Assembly: GCA_016219645.1 (NCBI GenBank)
Contig: JACRLR010000067.1
Span: 98,241 to 162,240, forward strand
Direction: 5' to 3'
Length of the DNA: 64,000 nt
Origin: Nitrospirota bacterium
GTDB taxonomy: Bacteria; Nitrospirota; Nitrospiria; Nitrospirales; Nitrospiraceae
Each line of letters begins with the position of its first letter. Positions within the stretch are counted from its first letter, which is position 1. The position numbers and the translations under genes were made by a program. Shown here one piece after another: positions 17,049 through 24,782 of the stretch. The notes beneath the pieces are model-generated. The model was not told the DNA's origin. It searched no databases and saw nothing but the letters and a program-made list of their open reading frames with translations.

Positions 17049-17537
17049 ATGAAAGCCCATTACCTCGGACACGTTGTCTTCTATGTGAAGGACCTGGAGC
17101 AATCGCTGGCCTTTTATCGTGATCTACTCGGATTTCAGGAAGTCGGGCGGATTTTCAACGGTGCAGCCGCTGCGCTGACGGCCGGGCGCACGCATCATGA
17201 GTTGCTGCTGATCCAGGTCGGTGATGCGCCGGGACCTCCACCTGGACAGCGTCGCGGGTTGTACCACATCGGGATCAAGGTGGGAGACAGTCTGGATGAA
17301 TTGCGCGCGGCGAAGAGAGATCTTGAACGGGCCGGTATCACAATCGCCGGCATGAGCGATCACACGGTGAGCCAAAGCCTCTATCTCCACGACCCTGACG
17401 GCAATGAAGTGGAACTGTACGTGGATGCGGATGAGTCAGTGTGGAAGACTAATCCGGCGGCGGTCGTGTCACCGATCAAGCCATTGCGCTTGTCGCAGAA
17501 ACAGGGCCTGATATGTAACAATTCAAACCATACCTGA
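17049..17537 (+). CDS. VOC family protein (glyoxalase/bleomycin-resistance type)
   Basis: 163 residues. Both VOC modules are clear: YLGHVVFYVKDLEQSLAFYR at the N-terminus, then LYHIGIKVGDSLDELRAAK and SLYLHDPDGNEVELYVDA with the glutamate ligand. The ATG at 17049 is chosen because AAGGAG stands eight bases upstream; a GTG at 17040 is an alternative. Related in fold but not closely in sequence to the VOC protein at 14654. Last gene of the cluster. Confidence 0.87.
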   Translation: MKAHYLGHVVFYVKDLEQSLAFYRDLLGFQEVGRIFNGAAAALTAGRTHHELLLIQVGDAPGPPPGQRRGLYHIGIKVGDSLDELRAAKRDLERAGITIAGMSDHTVSQSLYLHDPDGNEVELYVDADESVWKTNPAAVVSPIKPLRLSQKQGLICNNSNHT

Positions 17538-17599
17538 GTTCATGTGGAGCAGCGCGAAAGCAGCAGTCGTTCATCGATGAGAAGAGGGAGAAGGGCATC

Positions 17600-17734
17600 G
17601 TGCAGGTGTTAGTCGAATGGAGCAGGGATCTATTGCTGTATACGAATGATGCCCTCAATGAGCACGGTCATGATACTCCGGTCGATAGTTCTGCGCCGGT
17701 TGATCTTAGCGCCCTGTGGATGAGGTTGATTTGA
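17600..17734 (+). CDS. Possible 44-residue peptide (GTG start)
   Basis: A frame starting GTG at 17600 behind AGAAGGG gives VQVLVEWSRDLLLYTNDALN and an acidic tail. It has no recognisable relative and no hydrophobic segment. Reported only because of the ribosome binding site; it may be chance. Confidence 0.22.
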   Translation: MQVLVEWSRDLLLYTNDALNEHGHDTPVDSSAPVDLSALWMRLI

Positions 17735-17779
17735 CTTGGCGGGCCCCACGGATCAACACCTGCATGCGCTTCACTTCAC

Positions 17780-17810
17780 TTGACCCTACGCTGAGGACAC
17801 ACGGTACCAT
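17780..17810 (+). promoter_or_regulatory. Weak sigma-70-like promoter
   Basis: TTGACC and TACCAT are separated by 19 bp and end 18 bp before the gene at 17829. The spacing is long, so this is tentative. Confidence 0.25.
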
Positions 17811-17828
17811 AAATAGAAGGGAGCAATC

Positions 17829-18356
17829 ATGCAATTTAGACAAACCATTATCTCCACAGTTACCCTCCTCGTCATGAGCCTGGGGCTCTTCTGCGGAGCC
17901 GAGGCCACAACCATCGACGCAGGCCATGCGACCATGAGTTGGACGGGACAAGGCATTATCGATGATCTGGGCGATGGGGAGAGAGTCTTTAGCGGCAAGA
18001 TCACCGGAAATATCCTCGTGAAGCATCTTCCCGTAGGCTCGGCACCGGCACAGATCCATAAAGGCAGAATGGATTGCCAGGCGATTCTCCATATCAGCGA
18101 GAATCAAGAGGGACCGAAGACGGGCGTCTGCATCATCAGAGCCCATGGCGACAAGGACATCGCATACGTAGAGATCCGATGTGCCGGAGTGAAAGGCGAA
18201 TGCAAAGGCGAGATGACGTGGGCCTGGGGGAAGGGAGGATTCAAAGATATTACGGGGACGACGCCGTTCGTCTCCACTATCTATATTGAGCAAGGGAAAG
18301 CAGGACGGATCCACGGAAGTGCTCATTGGCCGGAGTTGACCTATACACTACCGTAG
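17829..18356 (+). CDS. Secreted four-cysteine protein, paralogue A
   Basis: 175-residue exported protein of unknown function. A signal peptide (TVTLLVMSLGLFCGAEA) should be cut before TTIDAGHATMSW. The mature protein is beta-rich, with four conserved cysteines (in MDCQ, GVCIIRAH, IRCAG and GECKG) that could form two disulfides in the periplasm, and ends HGSAHWPELTYTLP. A second gene of exactly the same length lies at 23321; I count about 28 differences in 175 residues, roughly 84 per cent identity, with most changes in the signal peptide and first third. Ribosome binding site AGAAGGGAG. Confidence 0.78.
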   Translation: MQFRQTIISTVTLLVMSLGLFCGAEATTIDAGHATMSWTGQGIIDDLGDGERVFSGKITGNILVKHLPVGSAPAQIHKGRMDCQAILHISENQEGPKTGVCIIRAHGDKDIAYVEIRCAGVKGECKGEMTWAWGKGGFKDITGTTPFVSTIYIEQGKAGRIHGSAHWPELTYTLP

Positions 18357-18584
18357 GGACTCATGCCGCACCACGACGAGACTGGCATCACAATCAAATC
18401 GATTGCCCCTGTAGGTCTTGGTGACGGAAACGGAGGAGAAGAAATATAGAGATGCCGTGACTCTCGAAAGAATCGAAGAGTGGCTTGGGGCTGTTATGGA
18501 GTAGAGACGAGAGGGTCGAAGAAGCCCATGGCCCGAGCAGTGAAGAGACATATTCGCCCCGAATAACCCACAGGAGGGCCGTTC

Positions 18585-18821
18585 ATGGAGAAGCCACGCA
18601 TTGCAGCCAAGCAGCCCGAAGTGCTTACGTTGGAAGCGGGAACGTACTATTGGTGTCTATGCGGACGATCGAGGGACCAACCATTCTGTGACGGGTCTCA
18701 TCAGGGAACCGGGTTCGAGCCGGTCGAGTTTACCGTAGATGAAACGAAAGAAGTGGCCTTGTGCATGTGCAAGCAGACGAAGACACCGCCGTATTGCGAC
18801 GGGACGCACGAGACTCTTTGA
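18585..18821 (+). CDS. CDGSH iron-sulfur domain protein
   Basis: 78 residues with two CDGSH-type [2Fe-2S] sites: CLCGRSRDQPFCDGSH and CMCKQTKTPPYCDGTH. This tandem arrangement matches the small bacterial MitoNEET-like proteins, which have redox or cluster-transfer roles. No membrane anchor, so cytoplasmic. Ribosome binding site GGAGGG. The 228-bp gap before it holds nothing I can support. Confidence 0.93.
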   Translation: MEKPRIAAKQPEVLTLEAGTYYWCLCGRSRDQPFCDGSHQGTGFEPVEFTVDETKEVALCMCKQTKTPPYCDGTHETL

Positions 18822-18892
18822 GGATTATCGTCGCTACGTGAGCGAGACACGACTCACGTAGTGATCGATCTCTGTGCATCTCAGGGTAGTGG

Positions 18893-19140
18893 CAGGATTG
18901 CACGAAAAGGCCAGACTTCTTACCCGCCCAACCCCGGCCGCGTTGGAGTGCGACCTTTTCCCAAGCAAGGCCGCAGCGAGTGACAAAAGATGCTCCTTCC
19001 AGGCTCGCTCGTTACTCCCTTTCAAGGGGTGGCCTGGCTTGGTCCCCAACTGCGCACGTCGAACGACCACTGCTTCATCGTGGGGGGTCCGTGAGCACGG
19101 GGGACCAATCAGGCCACCCCTCTCCCTCCTCTTGAGCCGT
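18893..19140. repeat. MITE-like repeat (R3), right end degraded
   Basis: Left end GCAGGATTGCACGAAAAGG then CCAGACTTCTTACCCGCC, an internal CAAGGCCGCAGCGAG, and the palindromic core with GGGGTGGCCTGGCTTGGTCC and its partner GGGGGACCAATCAGGCC. It is closest to the copy at 56995. The right end has lost the recognisable terminal sequence. It fills the 348-bp gap between the CDGSH gene and the sigma-54 regulator. Confidence 0.75.
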
Positions 19141-19169
19141 GACTGTTTGTTACGCCATACTGCCATCCC

Positions 19170-21764
19170 ATGGATACGCATCCCGCATCCCCCTGTGAGA
19201 CGCTAGCAGAGCGGTACCAAGCTCTGCTGGAAGTTGCCGAGGCGATTTCCGCACACCGCGATCTCCACGTACTCTTTCGAGACCTCGCACAGCGCCTGCC
19301 TCGGGTCGTCCATGTGAATTTTGTCGCCCTGTCTTTGCACGATCCTGTCCGAAACACGATGCGGTTGCACGCCATTCAGGCGAACGTGCCGGCCGATCTC
19401 GTGGGCGGCCATGAGGGGCCGGTCGAAGAGAGTCCCGCTGGATTGGTCTGGCAGACGCAGGAATCCGTCATCGTGCCGAATCTTGCCGGAGAACGTCGTT
19501 GGCCCAAGGTTGTCGGGCACATGAGCGAGGACGGTGTGAACTCGTTTTGCGTCGTTCCCTTGACGACCGCGGTGCGGCGCCTGGGCGCCATGGGGTTTTT
19601 GAGCTTGCAAAAAGAAGCCTATGGTGAAACGGATCTGGAATTTCTCCAACAAGTAGGCAAGCAGGTGGCGGTGGCGGTGGATAATGTCCTCCATCATCAA
19701 GACCTGATTCACGATCACGACCGGTTACGGCTTCTACTCGAGGTATCCGAAGCCATCGTGTCGCATCGTGACCTGTCCTCGCTCTTCCGGGATCTCGCGC
19801 AACGTCTCCCGACAGTCGCCCCATTCGATTTCATCGGCTTGATTCTTCACGATCCCTCAAAGAATCTGATGAAGGTCCACGTATTGGAAACCGCAGCCGC
19901 TCATCGCCTCACAACGAGACTGAATGGGCTGGAGCTTCCGATTGAGGAGTCCTCCAGCGGCTGGGTATGGGCTCACCAGCAACCTTTGGTTATTCCGTCT
20001 CTCGCCGAAGAATCTCGATTCTCGATGGGGATGGCGGCGCTCAAGGACATCGGCGTTCAGTCGGTCTGTCTATTCCCGTTGACGACGGCCATGCGGCGTC
20101 TCGGCGCGATCGGATTCGGGAGTCTCGAACCCAGGGCATTCGGAGACCAAAACCTGGGATTGCTCGGGCAGGTGGCCAAACAGGTTGCCGTGGCCGTGGA
20201 CAACGTGCTCCATTTCTCCAGCACGGAAGCCGCGCAGCGGTCTCTGGCTCGAGAGCGAGATCGGCTCAGTTTGGTGCTGGAGATCAACAACGCCGTCGTG
20301 TCCCACCTTGAATTGAGAGAGCTCTTGAAAGCGATCTCTGCCTGTCTGGGCCGTGTGATCCCGCACGATTTCGCGTCGTTTTGTCTCTACGATCCCGAGA
20401 TAAATCAATTGCGGGCTCACGCGCTGGACTTTCCCAGCAATCAAGACTTTGTCGGAGCGAGGGACCCCATTCCATTGGAAGGAACCCCGGAAGGGCTGGC
20501 CTTCTCTTCTCAGAAGACGGTTCATGTCAGAAGTCTCAACCTCACGGAGTTTCCTGCGGAGATCATGCAGCGGGCAGAGGCTGAAGGCCTGAAATCTGGA
20601 TGTGCCGTTCCGCTGATCTTGCACGGACGAGCACTGGGCACGTTGAGCGTCGTCAGTAAGCAGGAGGACGCATTCACAGACGACAATGCCGCATTGCTCG
20701 GCAGGATCGGCGCGCAGATCGCGCTCGCCGCTGCCAATTCGATGGCCTATCAGGAAATCTCATCGCTGAAGGACAAGCTGGCAAAGGAAAAACTGTACCT
20801 GCAGGAGGAAATCCAGACTGCGTACAACTTCGAGGAAATTGTCGGGGACAGCCGGGCTCTCAAACTGGTTCTCAAAGAAGTCCAGACCGTGGCCGCGACC
20901 GATTCGACGGTGCTGATCTTGGGTGATACAGGGAGCGGGAAGGAACTGGTGGCGCGGGCGCTCCACAATCTCAGCAACCGTCGAGAGCGAACGTTCGTCA
21001 AGATCAATTGCGCCGCGATTCCAACAGGCCTGCTCGAGAGCGAACTCTTTGGGCATGAAAAGGGCGCATTCACCGGTGCGATTGCCACCAAGATCGGCCG
21101 GTTTGAATTAGCCGACCGTGGAACCTTGTTTCTCGACGAGGTGGGGGAAATCCCGCTTGAGTTACAAGTGAAGTTGCTCCGCGTGCTTCAGGAACAGGAG
21201 TTCGAACGATTGGGGAGCACCAGGACGATTCGCGTGAATGTTCGCATACTTGCCGCAACCAATCGCGATCTTGGCCACATGGTAGAGGAGCAGAAGTTTC
21301 GCAGCGATCTCTATTACAGGCTGAAGGTTTTTCCGATCACGGTGCCTCCCCTGCGTGAGCGCCCGGAAGATATTCCCTTGCTCGTCCGGCACTTTGCTCA
21401 GAAATTCGCCCTGCGGATGAAGAAACGCATCGAGACAATCCCGTCGGAAGCCATGAAAGCACTCCAAGCCTATCATTGGCCCGGTAACGTGCGAGAGCTG
21501 GAGAACTTCATCGAGCGAGCGGTAATCCTGACCCAAGGATCGGATCTGGTTGTGTCGCTCGCAGAATTGAAGCGGACGCCGGGTCACGCAACAAACTCCG
21601 GGGCTACGACACTTGAACAAGCCGAACGCGAACACATTCTCAAGGCCCTTCGCGAGTCGGATTGGATCATCGGTGGTCCTGTCGGGGCTGCTGCCAAGCT
21701 TGGGATGAAGCGAACGACTCTCCAATCAAAAATGCAGAAGCTCGGTATCTCTCGCCATCTGTAA
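19170..21764 (+). CDS. Sigma-54-dependent activator with three GAF domains
   Basis: 864-residue bacterial enhancer-binding protein. Three GAF domains in tandem (about residues 18-175, 189-350 and 366-530) begin with related sequences, LLEVAEAISAHRDLHVLFRD, LLEVSEAIVSHRDLSSLFRD and VLEINNAVVSHLELRELLK, so they arose by internal duplication. The AAA+ domain has Walker A GDTGSGKE (about 584), the sigma-54 contact loop GAFTGA (about 632) and Walker B LFLDEVGEIP (about 652). A Fis-type HTH (GAAAKLGMKRTTLQSKM) closes the protein. There is no receiver domain, so a ligand or redox signal read by GAF domains is likely, as in FhlA. No ribosome binding site is seen; a CATACT -10 eight bases before the ATG (TTGAGC 18 bp further up) would make the message leaderless. 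Confidence 0.95.
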   Translation: MDTHPASPCETLAERYQALLEVAEAISAHRDLHVLFRDLAQRLPRVVHVNFVALSLHDPVRNTMRLHAIQANVPADLVGGHEGPVEESPAGLVWQTQESVIVPNLAGERRWPKVVGHMSEDGVNSFCVVPLTTAVRRLGAMGFLSLQKEAYGETDLEFLQQVGKQVAVAVDNVLHHQDLIHDHDRLRLLLEVSEAIVSHRDLSSLFRDLAQRLPTVAPFDFIGLILHDPSKNLMKVHVLETAAAHRLTTRLNGLELPIEESSSGWVWAHQQPLVIPSLAEESRFSMGMAALKDIGVQSVCLFPLTTAMRRLGAIGFGSLEPRAFGDQNLGLLGQVAKQVAVAVDNVLHFSSTEAAQRSLARERDRLSLVLEINNAVVSHLELRELLKAISACLGRVIPHDFASFCLYDPEINQLRAHALDFPSNQDFVGARDPIPLEGTPEGLAFSSQKTVHVRSLNLTEFPAEIMQRAEAEGLKSGCAVPLILHGRALGTLSVVSKQEDAFTDDNAALLGRIGAQIALAAANSMAYQEISSLKDKLAKEKLYLQEEIQTAYNFEEIVGDSRALKLVLKEVQTVAATDSTVLILGDTGSGKELVARALHNLSNRRERTFVKINCAAIPTGLLESELFGHEKGAFTGAIATKIGRFELADRGTLFLDEVGEIPLELQVKLLRVLQEQEFERLGSTRTIRVNVRILAATNRDLGHMVEEQKFRSDLYYRLKVFPITVPPLRERPEDIPLLVRHFAQKFALRMKKRIETIPSEAMKALQAYHWPGNVRELENFIERAVILTQGSDLVVSLAELKRTPGHATNSGATTLEQAEREHILKALRESDWIIGGPVGAAAKLGMKRTTLQSKMQKLGISRHL

Positions 21765-21806
21765 TTAGCCAAGCCCCTCACCCGGTCCCATGAATGTTCC
21801 AGCCTC

Positions 21807-21857
21807 GTGCCGACCTTTCGGCACCGTGCCGTCGAGTCGGCAGATTACCCTCGGCAC
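21807..21857. promoter_or_regulatory. Enhancer-like tandem palindromes, site A
   Basis: GTGCCGACCTTTCGGCAC (21807-21824, perfect 7-bp arms around 4 bp) and GTGCCGTCGAGTCGGCAG (21826-21843) are followed by a half-site TCGGCAC ending at 21857. Their midpoint is about 127 bp upstream of the GG of the sigma-54 promoter. Proposed binding sites for the Fis-type HTH of the adjacent activator. Confidence 0.6.
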
Positions 21858-21950
21858 TTCTTTTGTTCGCAAGAGATAATCTCGAACGAGATCACGCCAT
21901 CTCCTCTATTTTTCATCGACATCGACGATTCAGGTCGGGCGGGAGCCTGC

Positions 21951-21966
21951 TGGAACGCGAGTTGCC
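21951..21966 (+). promoter_or_regulatory. Sigma-54 promoter A
   Basis: TGGAACGCGAGTTGCC matches the -24/-12 pattern: GG (21952-21953), exactly 10 bp, GC (21964-21965), with a consensus TTGC at -12. The start would fall near 21977, giving a 43-nt leader before the zinc-ribbon gene. Confidence 0.7.
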
Positions 21967-22019
21967 ATTCAATTTCGCTATGAATGGTGTGAAACCGGCG
22001 GATCACCGAGGAGGGATCT

Positions 22020-22346
22020 ATGGGTACGGCGTTGGCGGTGACACAACAGCAATCGATTGAGTTGACCGATCCACGTTGGGCAAGCATCCATAACACCGAT
22101 CGTTGTCCGCGCTGCAGCGGACTTATGGTCGCCGAATGGTGTCAGGATCTATCGGACCACCGCGCTCAGCGCTGTGTGCAATGTGGCGAGGTCATCGATC
22201 CGGTCATTCTGCAGAATCGTCTGCAGTATGGAATGACAATCGGTCCAGCTAAGGGATCAGGGCAGACGCCGCAACTCCCTACGGCGTTTCCCGCTGAGGT
22301 AGACAGGCCCTTTTCTACACCCCGGAGGGGTCTGTCTGCTCGGTGA
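22020..22346 (+). CDS. Zinc-ribbon protein, 108 aa
   Basis: Unknown small protein. A four-cysteine zinc ribbon (CPRCSGLMVAEWC and CVQCGEVIDPVI, about residues 31-65) is preceded by a polar N-terminus and followed by a Pro/Ser-rich tail. Ribosome binding site GAGGAGGGA. It is the first gene after sigma-54 promoter A, and may bind nucleic acid or a protein partner. The last 60 bp of the gene encode a basic, low-complexity end (PRRGLSAR). Confidence 0.7.
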   Translation: MGTALAVTQQQSIELTDPRWASIHNTDRCPRCSGLMVAEWCQDLSDHRAQRCVQCGEVIDPVILQNRLQYGMTIGPAKGSGQTPQLPTAFPAEVDRPFSTPRRGLSAR

Positions 22347-22408
22347 GCCACAGAGGCGGGCGACGGGAAGGGATCAGAAGCACTGTCGGTCGTGATGAGG
22401 AGGTTAAT

Positions 22409-22546
22409 ATGGGACAGATAATTGCAGGTGTCATCGCCGTACTGGCGCTGGGCTGGTGGGCGCGTGCCTTACGACAGCGCACGGTGCCCGTACCCGTACG
22501 CATCGCTCAAAACCGCTCGCGGCAGCGCTCGCGAGAGCGACGCTGA
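22409..22546 (+). CDS. 45-residue single-pass membrane peptide
   Basis: MGQIIAGVIAVLALGWWARA forms one transmembrane helix, followed by a strongly basic cytoplasmic-type tail (RQRTVPVPVRIAQNRSRQRS). GAGGAGG lies seven bases before the ATG. It is 62 bp after the zinc-ribbon gene and 97 bp before the next gene, within the group driven by sigma-54 promoter A. Function unknown; the architecture resembles small stress-induced membrane peptides. Confidence 0.6.
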   Translation: MGQIIAGVIAVLALGWWARALRQRTVPVPVRIAQNRSRQRSRERR

Positions 22547-22643
22547 GTGACGCCGCAGGACGTCGCAACACCCAGGGTGCCCTGGCCCTGGGCAGAGGAG
22601 AGAGCACCGGCGTAGGGCCCGATCCCACACAGGAGGGTTTGCC

Positions 22644-23231
22644 ATGAAGACACAGAGGACAAGAATCGCTGCGGCGGGACTGCTGCTTGCTGGCGTATTG
22701 GCCCACTCCAGCATGGCCGCGGCCCATGGCACCACCAGCGGAGAAGACGACCCCTGTCTCCGCCAGGTCGGCGAGGGGGTGGTGCATTTCAACGCCTATC
22801 AACCGCAATACGAGGTGAAAGCACAGTACTGCACCGACATCCCCAAAGCGGGAGAGACCTTCCTGGTTGTGGACCTCGTCGATCCGGCCCTGCGCAGCGA
22901 ACCGGTGGGGATGCGGATTGTGAAGGGGGGAGGGAACGACGACACAGAAGATCAGCTCGTGGCCGATATTCGCCCGAGCACCCACCCGGACGGCGTACTC
23001 CGCAGCGAGGTCCGGCTGGACGAGGGGCTGTATACGGTCACGATTGCATCGGAGAAGCAGAATCTGATGAAGCGCCCGCAGTATCTGTTACGGGTGCAGA
23101 TGACCGACTATCAGAAGCTAGTGCAGACCCTGGCCGTTCCCTTGTTCGGGATGTTGCTTGTGGCCTGGCTCGGGTACAAGCTCCTCCGCTCGACGTGGCT
23201 GCGGAATTGGTGGACCGTCCTTCGGTCGTAG
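22644..23231 (+). CDS. Exported membrane-anchored protein with N-terminal His after cleavage
   Basis: 195 residues. A signal peptide ends MAAA, so the mature protein would begin HGTTSGEDDPC. A beta-rich periplasmic domain of about 120 residues with two cysteines (DDPCLRQVG and QYCTDIP) follows, then a C-terminal transmembrane helix (LAVPLFGMLLVAWLGYKLL) and a short basic tail. Mature N-terminal histidine and single C-terminal anchor recall copper-site proteins such as CopC, PmoB and PmoD, but no family match is claimed. Ribosome binding site AGGAGGG. Confidence 0.68.
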   Translation: MKTQRTRIAAAGLLLAGVLAHSSMAAAHGTTSGEDDPCLRQVGEGVVHFNAYQPQYEVKAQYCTDIPKAGETFLVVDLVDPALRSEPVGMRIVKGGGNDDTEDQLVADIRPSTHPDGVLRSEVRLDEGLYTVTIASEKQNLMKRPQYLLRVQMTDYQKLVQTLAVPLFGMLLVAWLGYKLLRSTWLRNWWTVLRS

Positions 23232-23320
23232 GAAAACAGGGCGGAGTTCTTTATTCACCGGCGCTCGGTTCTCCCTCACACTTGGGATGAATGGCGCCGC
23301 ATATTAGAAAGGGAGTAGCC

Positions 23321-23848
23321 ATGAGATTCAGACGATCCCTGATCCTGACAGTCACCCTCCTCGTCATGAGCCTGGGGCTCTTCTATGGAGCCGAAGCCAC
23401 AACCATCGACGCAGGCCATGCGACCGTGAGTTGGACGGGACAAGGCGTCATCGATGATCTGGGGGGTGGTGACAGAATCTTTAGAGGCACGATTACTGGC
23501 ACTATGCTTGTGAAGCATCTTCCAGTGGGGTCGGCGCCGCCGCAGATCCACAAGGGCAAAATGGATTGTCAGGTGATTCTCCATGTCAGTGAGAATCAAG
23601 AGGGACCGAAGACGGGCGTCTGCATCATCAGAGCTCATGAAGACAAGGACCTCGCGTACGTAGAGATACGATGTGTGGGAGTGAAAGGCGAATGCAAAGG
23701 CGACATGACGTGGGCCTGGGGAAAGGGAGGATTCAAGGGTATTAAGGGCACGACGCCATTCGTCGCCGGTATTTATATTGAGCAAGGAAAAGCGGGACGG
23801 ATTCACGGAAGCGCACACTGGCCTGAGTTGACCTATATGCTGCCGTAG
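23321..23848 (+). CDS. Secreted four-cysteine protein, paralogue B
   Basis: Same length and plan as the protein at 17829: signal peptide (TVTLLVMSLGLFYGAEA), mature start TTIDAGHATVSW, four conserved cysteines and the ending HGSAHWPELTYMLP. The ATG at 23321 follows GAAAGGGAG and matches the paralogue's start; the frame can be opened 10 codons further up but that part is not shared. It belongs to the gene group behind sigma-54 promoter A, whereas paralogue A lies before the activator gene, so the pair brackets it. Function unknown. Confidence 0.78.
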   Translation: MRFRRSLILTVTLLVMSLGLFYGAEATTIDAGHATVSWTGQGVIDDLGGGDRIFRGTITGTMLVKHLPVGSAPPQIHKGKMDCQVILHVSENQEGPKTGVCIIRAHEDKDLAYVEIRCVGVKGECKGDMTWAWGKGGFKGIKGTTPFVAGIYIEQGKAGRIHGSAHWPELTYMLP

Positions 23849-23934
23849 AGGTTCAAGCAAAGTCCCCGCTGTCACGTCGCATGTTTCTCGACAGAGATTC
23901 ACCAACAAGATCAATTCTGAAAGGAGCGCAACCG

Positions 23935-24657
23935 ATGACATCGGCAAATCGTTACGTGACATCCTGGGAGAGTTTTTGGAGTACCTCGACCGGAACGCCT
24001 GGCGAAATCTTTTGGGACGCCGACCCCGCTCATGCAGCCCAACAAGATTTGGCGCTGTTCCAAGACTATGCCGACCCACGGCTTCCGTTAATCGATCTGG
24101 GGTGTGGCAACGGGACGCAAACGCGCTTTCTTGCGAATCATTTCGCCAGGGTGATAGGCACTGAAATTTCGCCCGCAGCGGTTCAGATTGCCCAAACGAA
24201 ACAAGCGGCCCCCAATGCTTCATACCGAGTTCTTGATGTGCTGTGTCCCGATGATGCCCAGGCTCTCCATGAGGAAATTGGCGATGCGAATGTCTACATG
24301 CGCGCGGTACTGCACCAGTTGTCGCCGTCAGACCACGCGACGGCGATACAGAGTATCGAGCGGCTGCTTGGGGCAAAAGGCATTCTGTATCTGATCGAGC
24401 TGTCGTCAGCGGTTGAGCCTTTCTTTGCCCAGCTGATTCAGCAATATGGACTGCCTCCCGGCCTTGCGCGAGTCTTCCAGCATCAGATTACGCCCGGAAT
24501 GTTGCATGAAAATAACCTAGAATCACTGTTCCCAACGGATCAATTTATGCAGCTTGAAACCGGCCAGAGTCATATTCGCACCGTGCACACCCTCCCAACG
24601 GGCGAAGTGGTAAAGGTCCCAGCCTTCTACGCCGTGTTTCGGCAGCTGCAGAGCTAA
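23935..24657 (+). CDS. Class I SAM-dependent methyltransferase
   Basis: 240 residues with the SAM-binding motif I LPLIDLGCGNGTQTRFLAN (about residues 48-66), an acidic motif II in VIGTEISPAAVQIAQ, and YRVLDVLCPDDA as motif III region. No substrate-specific domain is visible, so the target is undetermined; small-molecule methylation is likely. Start at 23935 has GAAAGGAG upstream. Follows paralogue B by 86 bp and precedes the TerB/Coq4-like gene. Confidence 0.85.
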   Translation: MTSANRYVTSWESFWSTSTGTPGEIFWDADPAHAAQQDLALFQDYADPRLPLIDLGCGNGTQTRFLANHFARVIGTEISPAAVQIAQTKQAAPNASYRVLDVLCPDDAQALHEEIGDANVYMRAVLHQLSPSDHATAIQSIERLLGAKGILYLIELSSAVEPFFAQLIQQYGLPPGLARVFQHQITPGMLHENNLESLFPTDQFMQLETGQSHIRTVHTLPTGEVVKVPAFYAVFRQLQS

Positions 24658-24782
24658 GCTCCATTGCGGCCAACTGAGAGTCGATTGTTAACGATCGAAG
24701 CCAAGCCGATTGGGGCCGGACATTGTCGCGTAGCTCACTTTGGGCGTAGAGTTGAAAAACAATAGTGCTCAGGGAGGTTTCG

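Noticed and set aside
18874..19206. Open frames inside the MITE-like repeats, also at 45381-45731 and 57101-57538
   Set aside because: They recur because the repeat recurs (for example PNCARRTTTASSWG), in several frames and both strands, with no start signals.
23284..23302. Possible extra sigma-54 promoter before paralogue B (TTGGGATGAATGGCGCC)
   Set aside because: GG-N10-GC spacing fits, but the -12 lacks TTGC, no enhancer palindrome is nearby and it is too close to the ribosome binding site.
23276..24376. 366-codon open frame on the minus strand, with a similar one at 17706-18326
   Set aside because: It is antisense to paralogue B and the methyltransferase. The resemblance between the two antisense frames follows from the duplicated plus-strand genes, which have signal peptides and good ribosome binding sites.
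24706..24755. Sigma-54-like words before the TerB/Coq4-like gene (TTGGGGCCGGACATTGTC and TTTGGGCGTAGAGTTGA)
   Set aside because: They end in GT and GA instead of GC at -12 and have no upstream palindromes.
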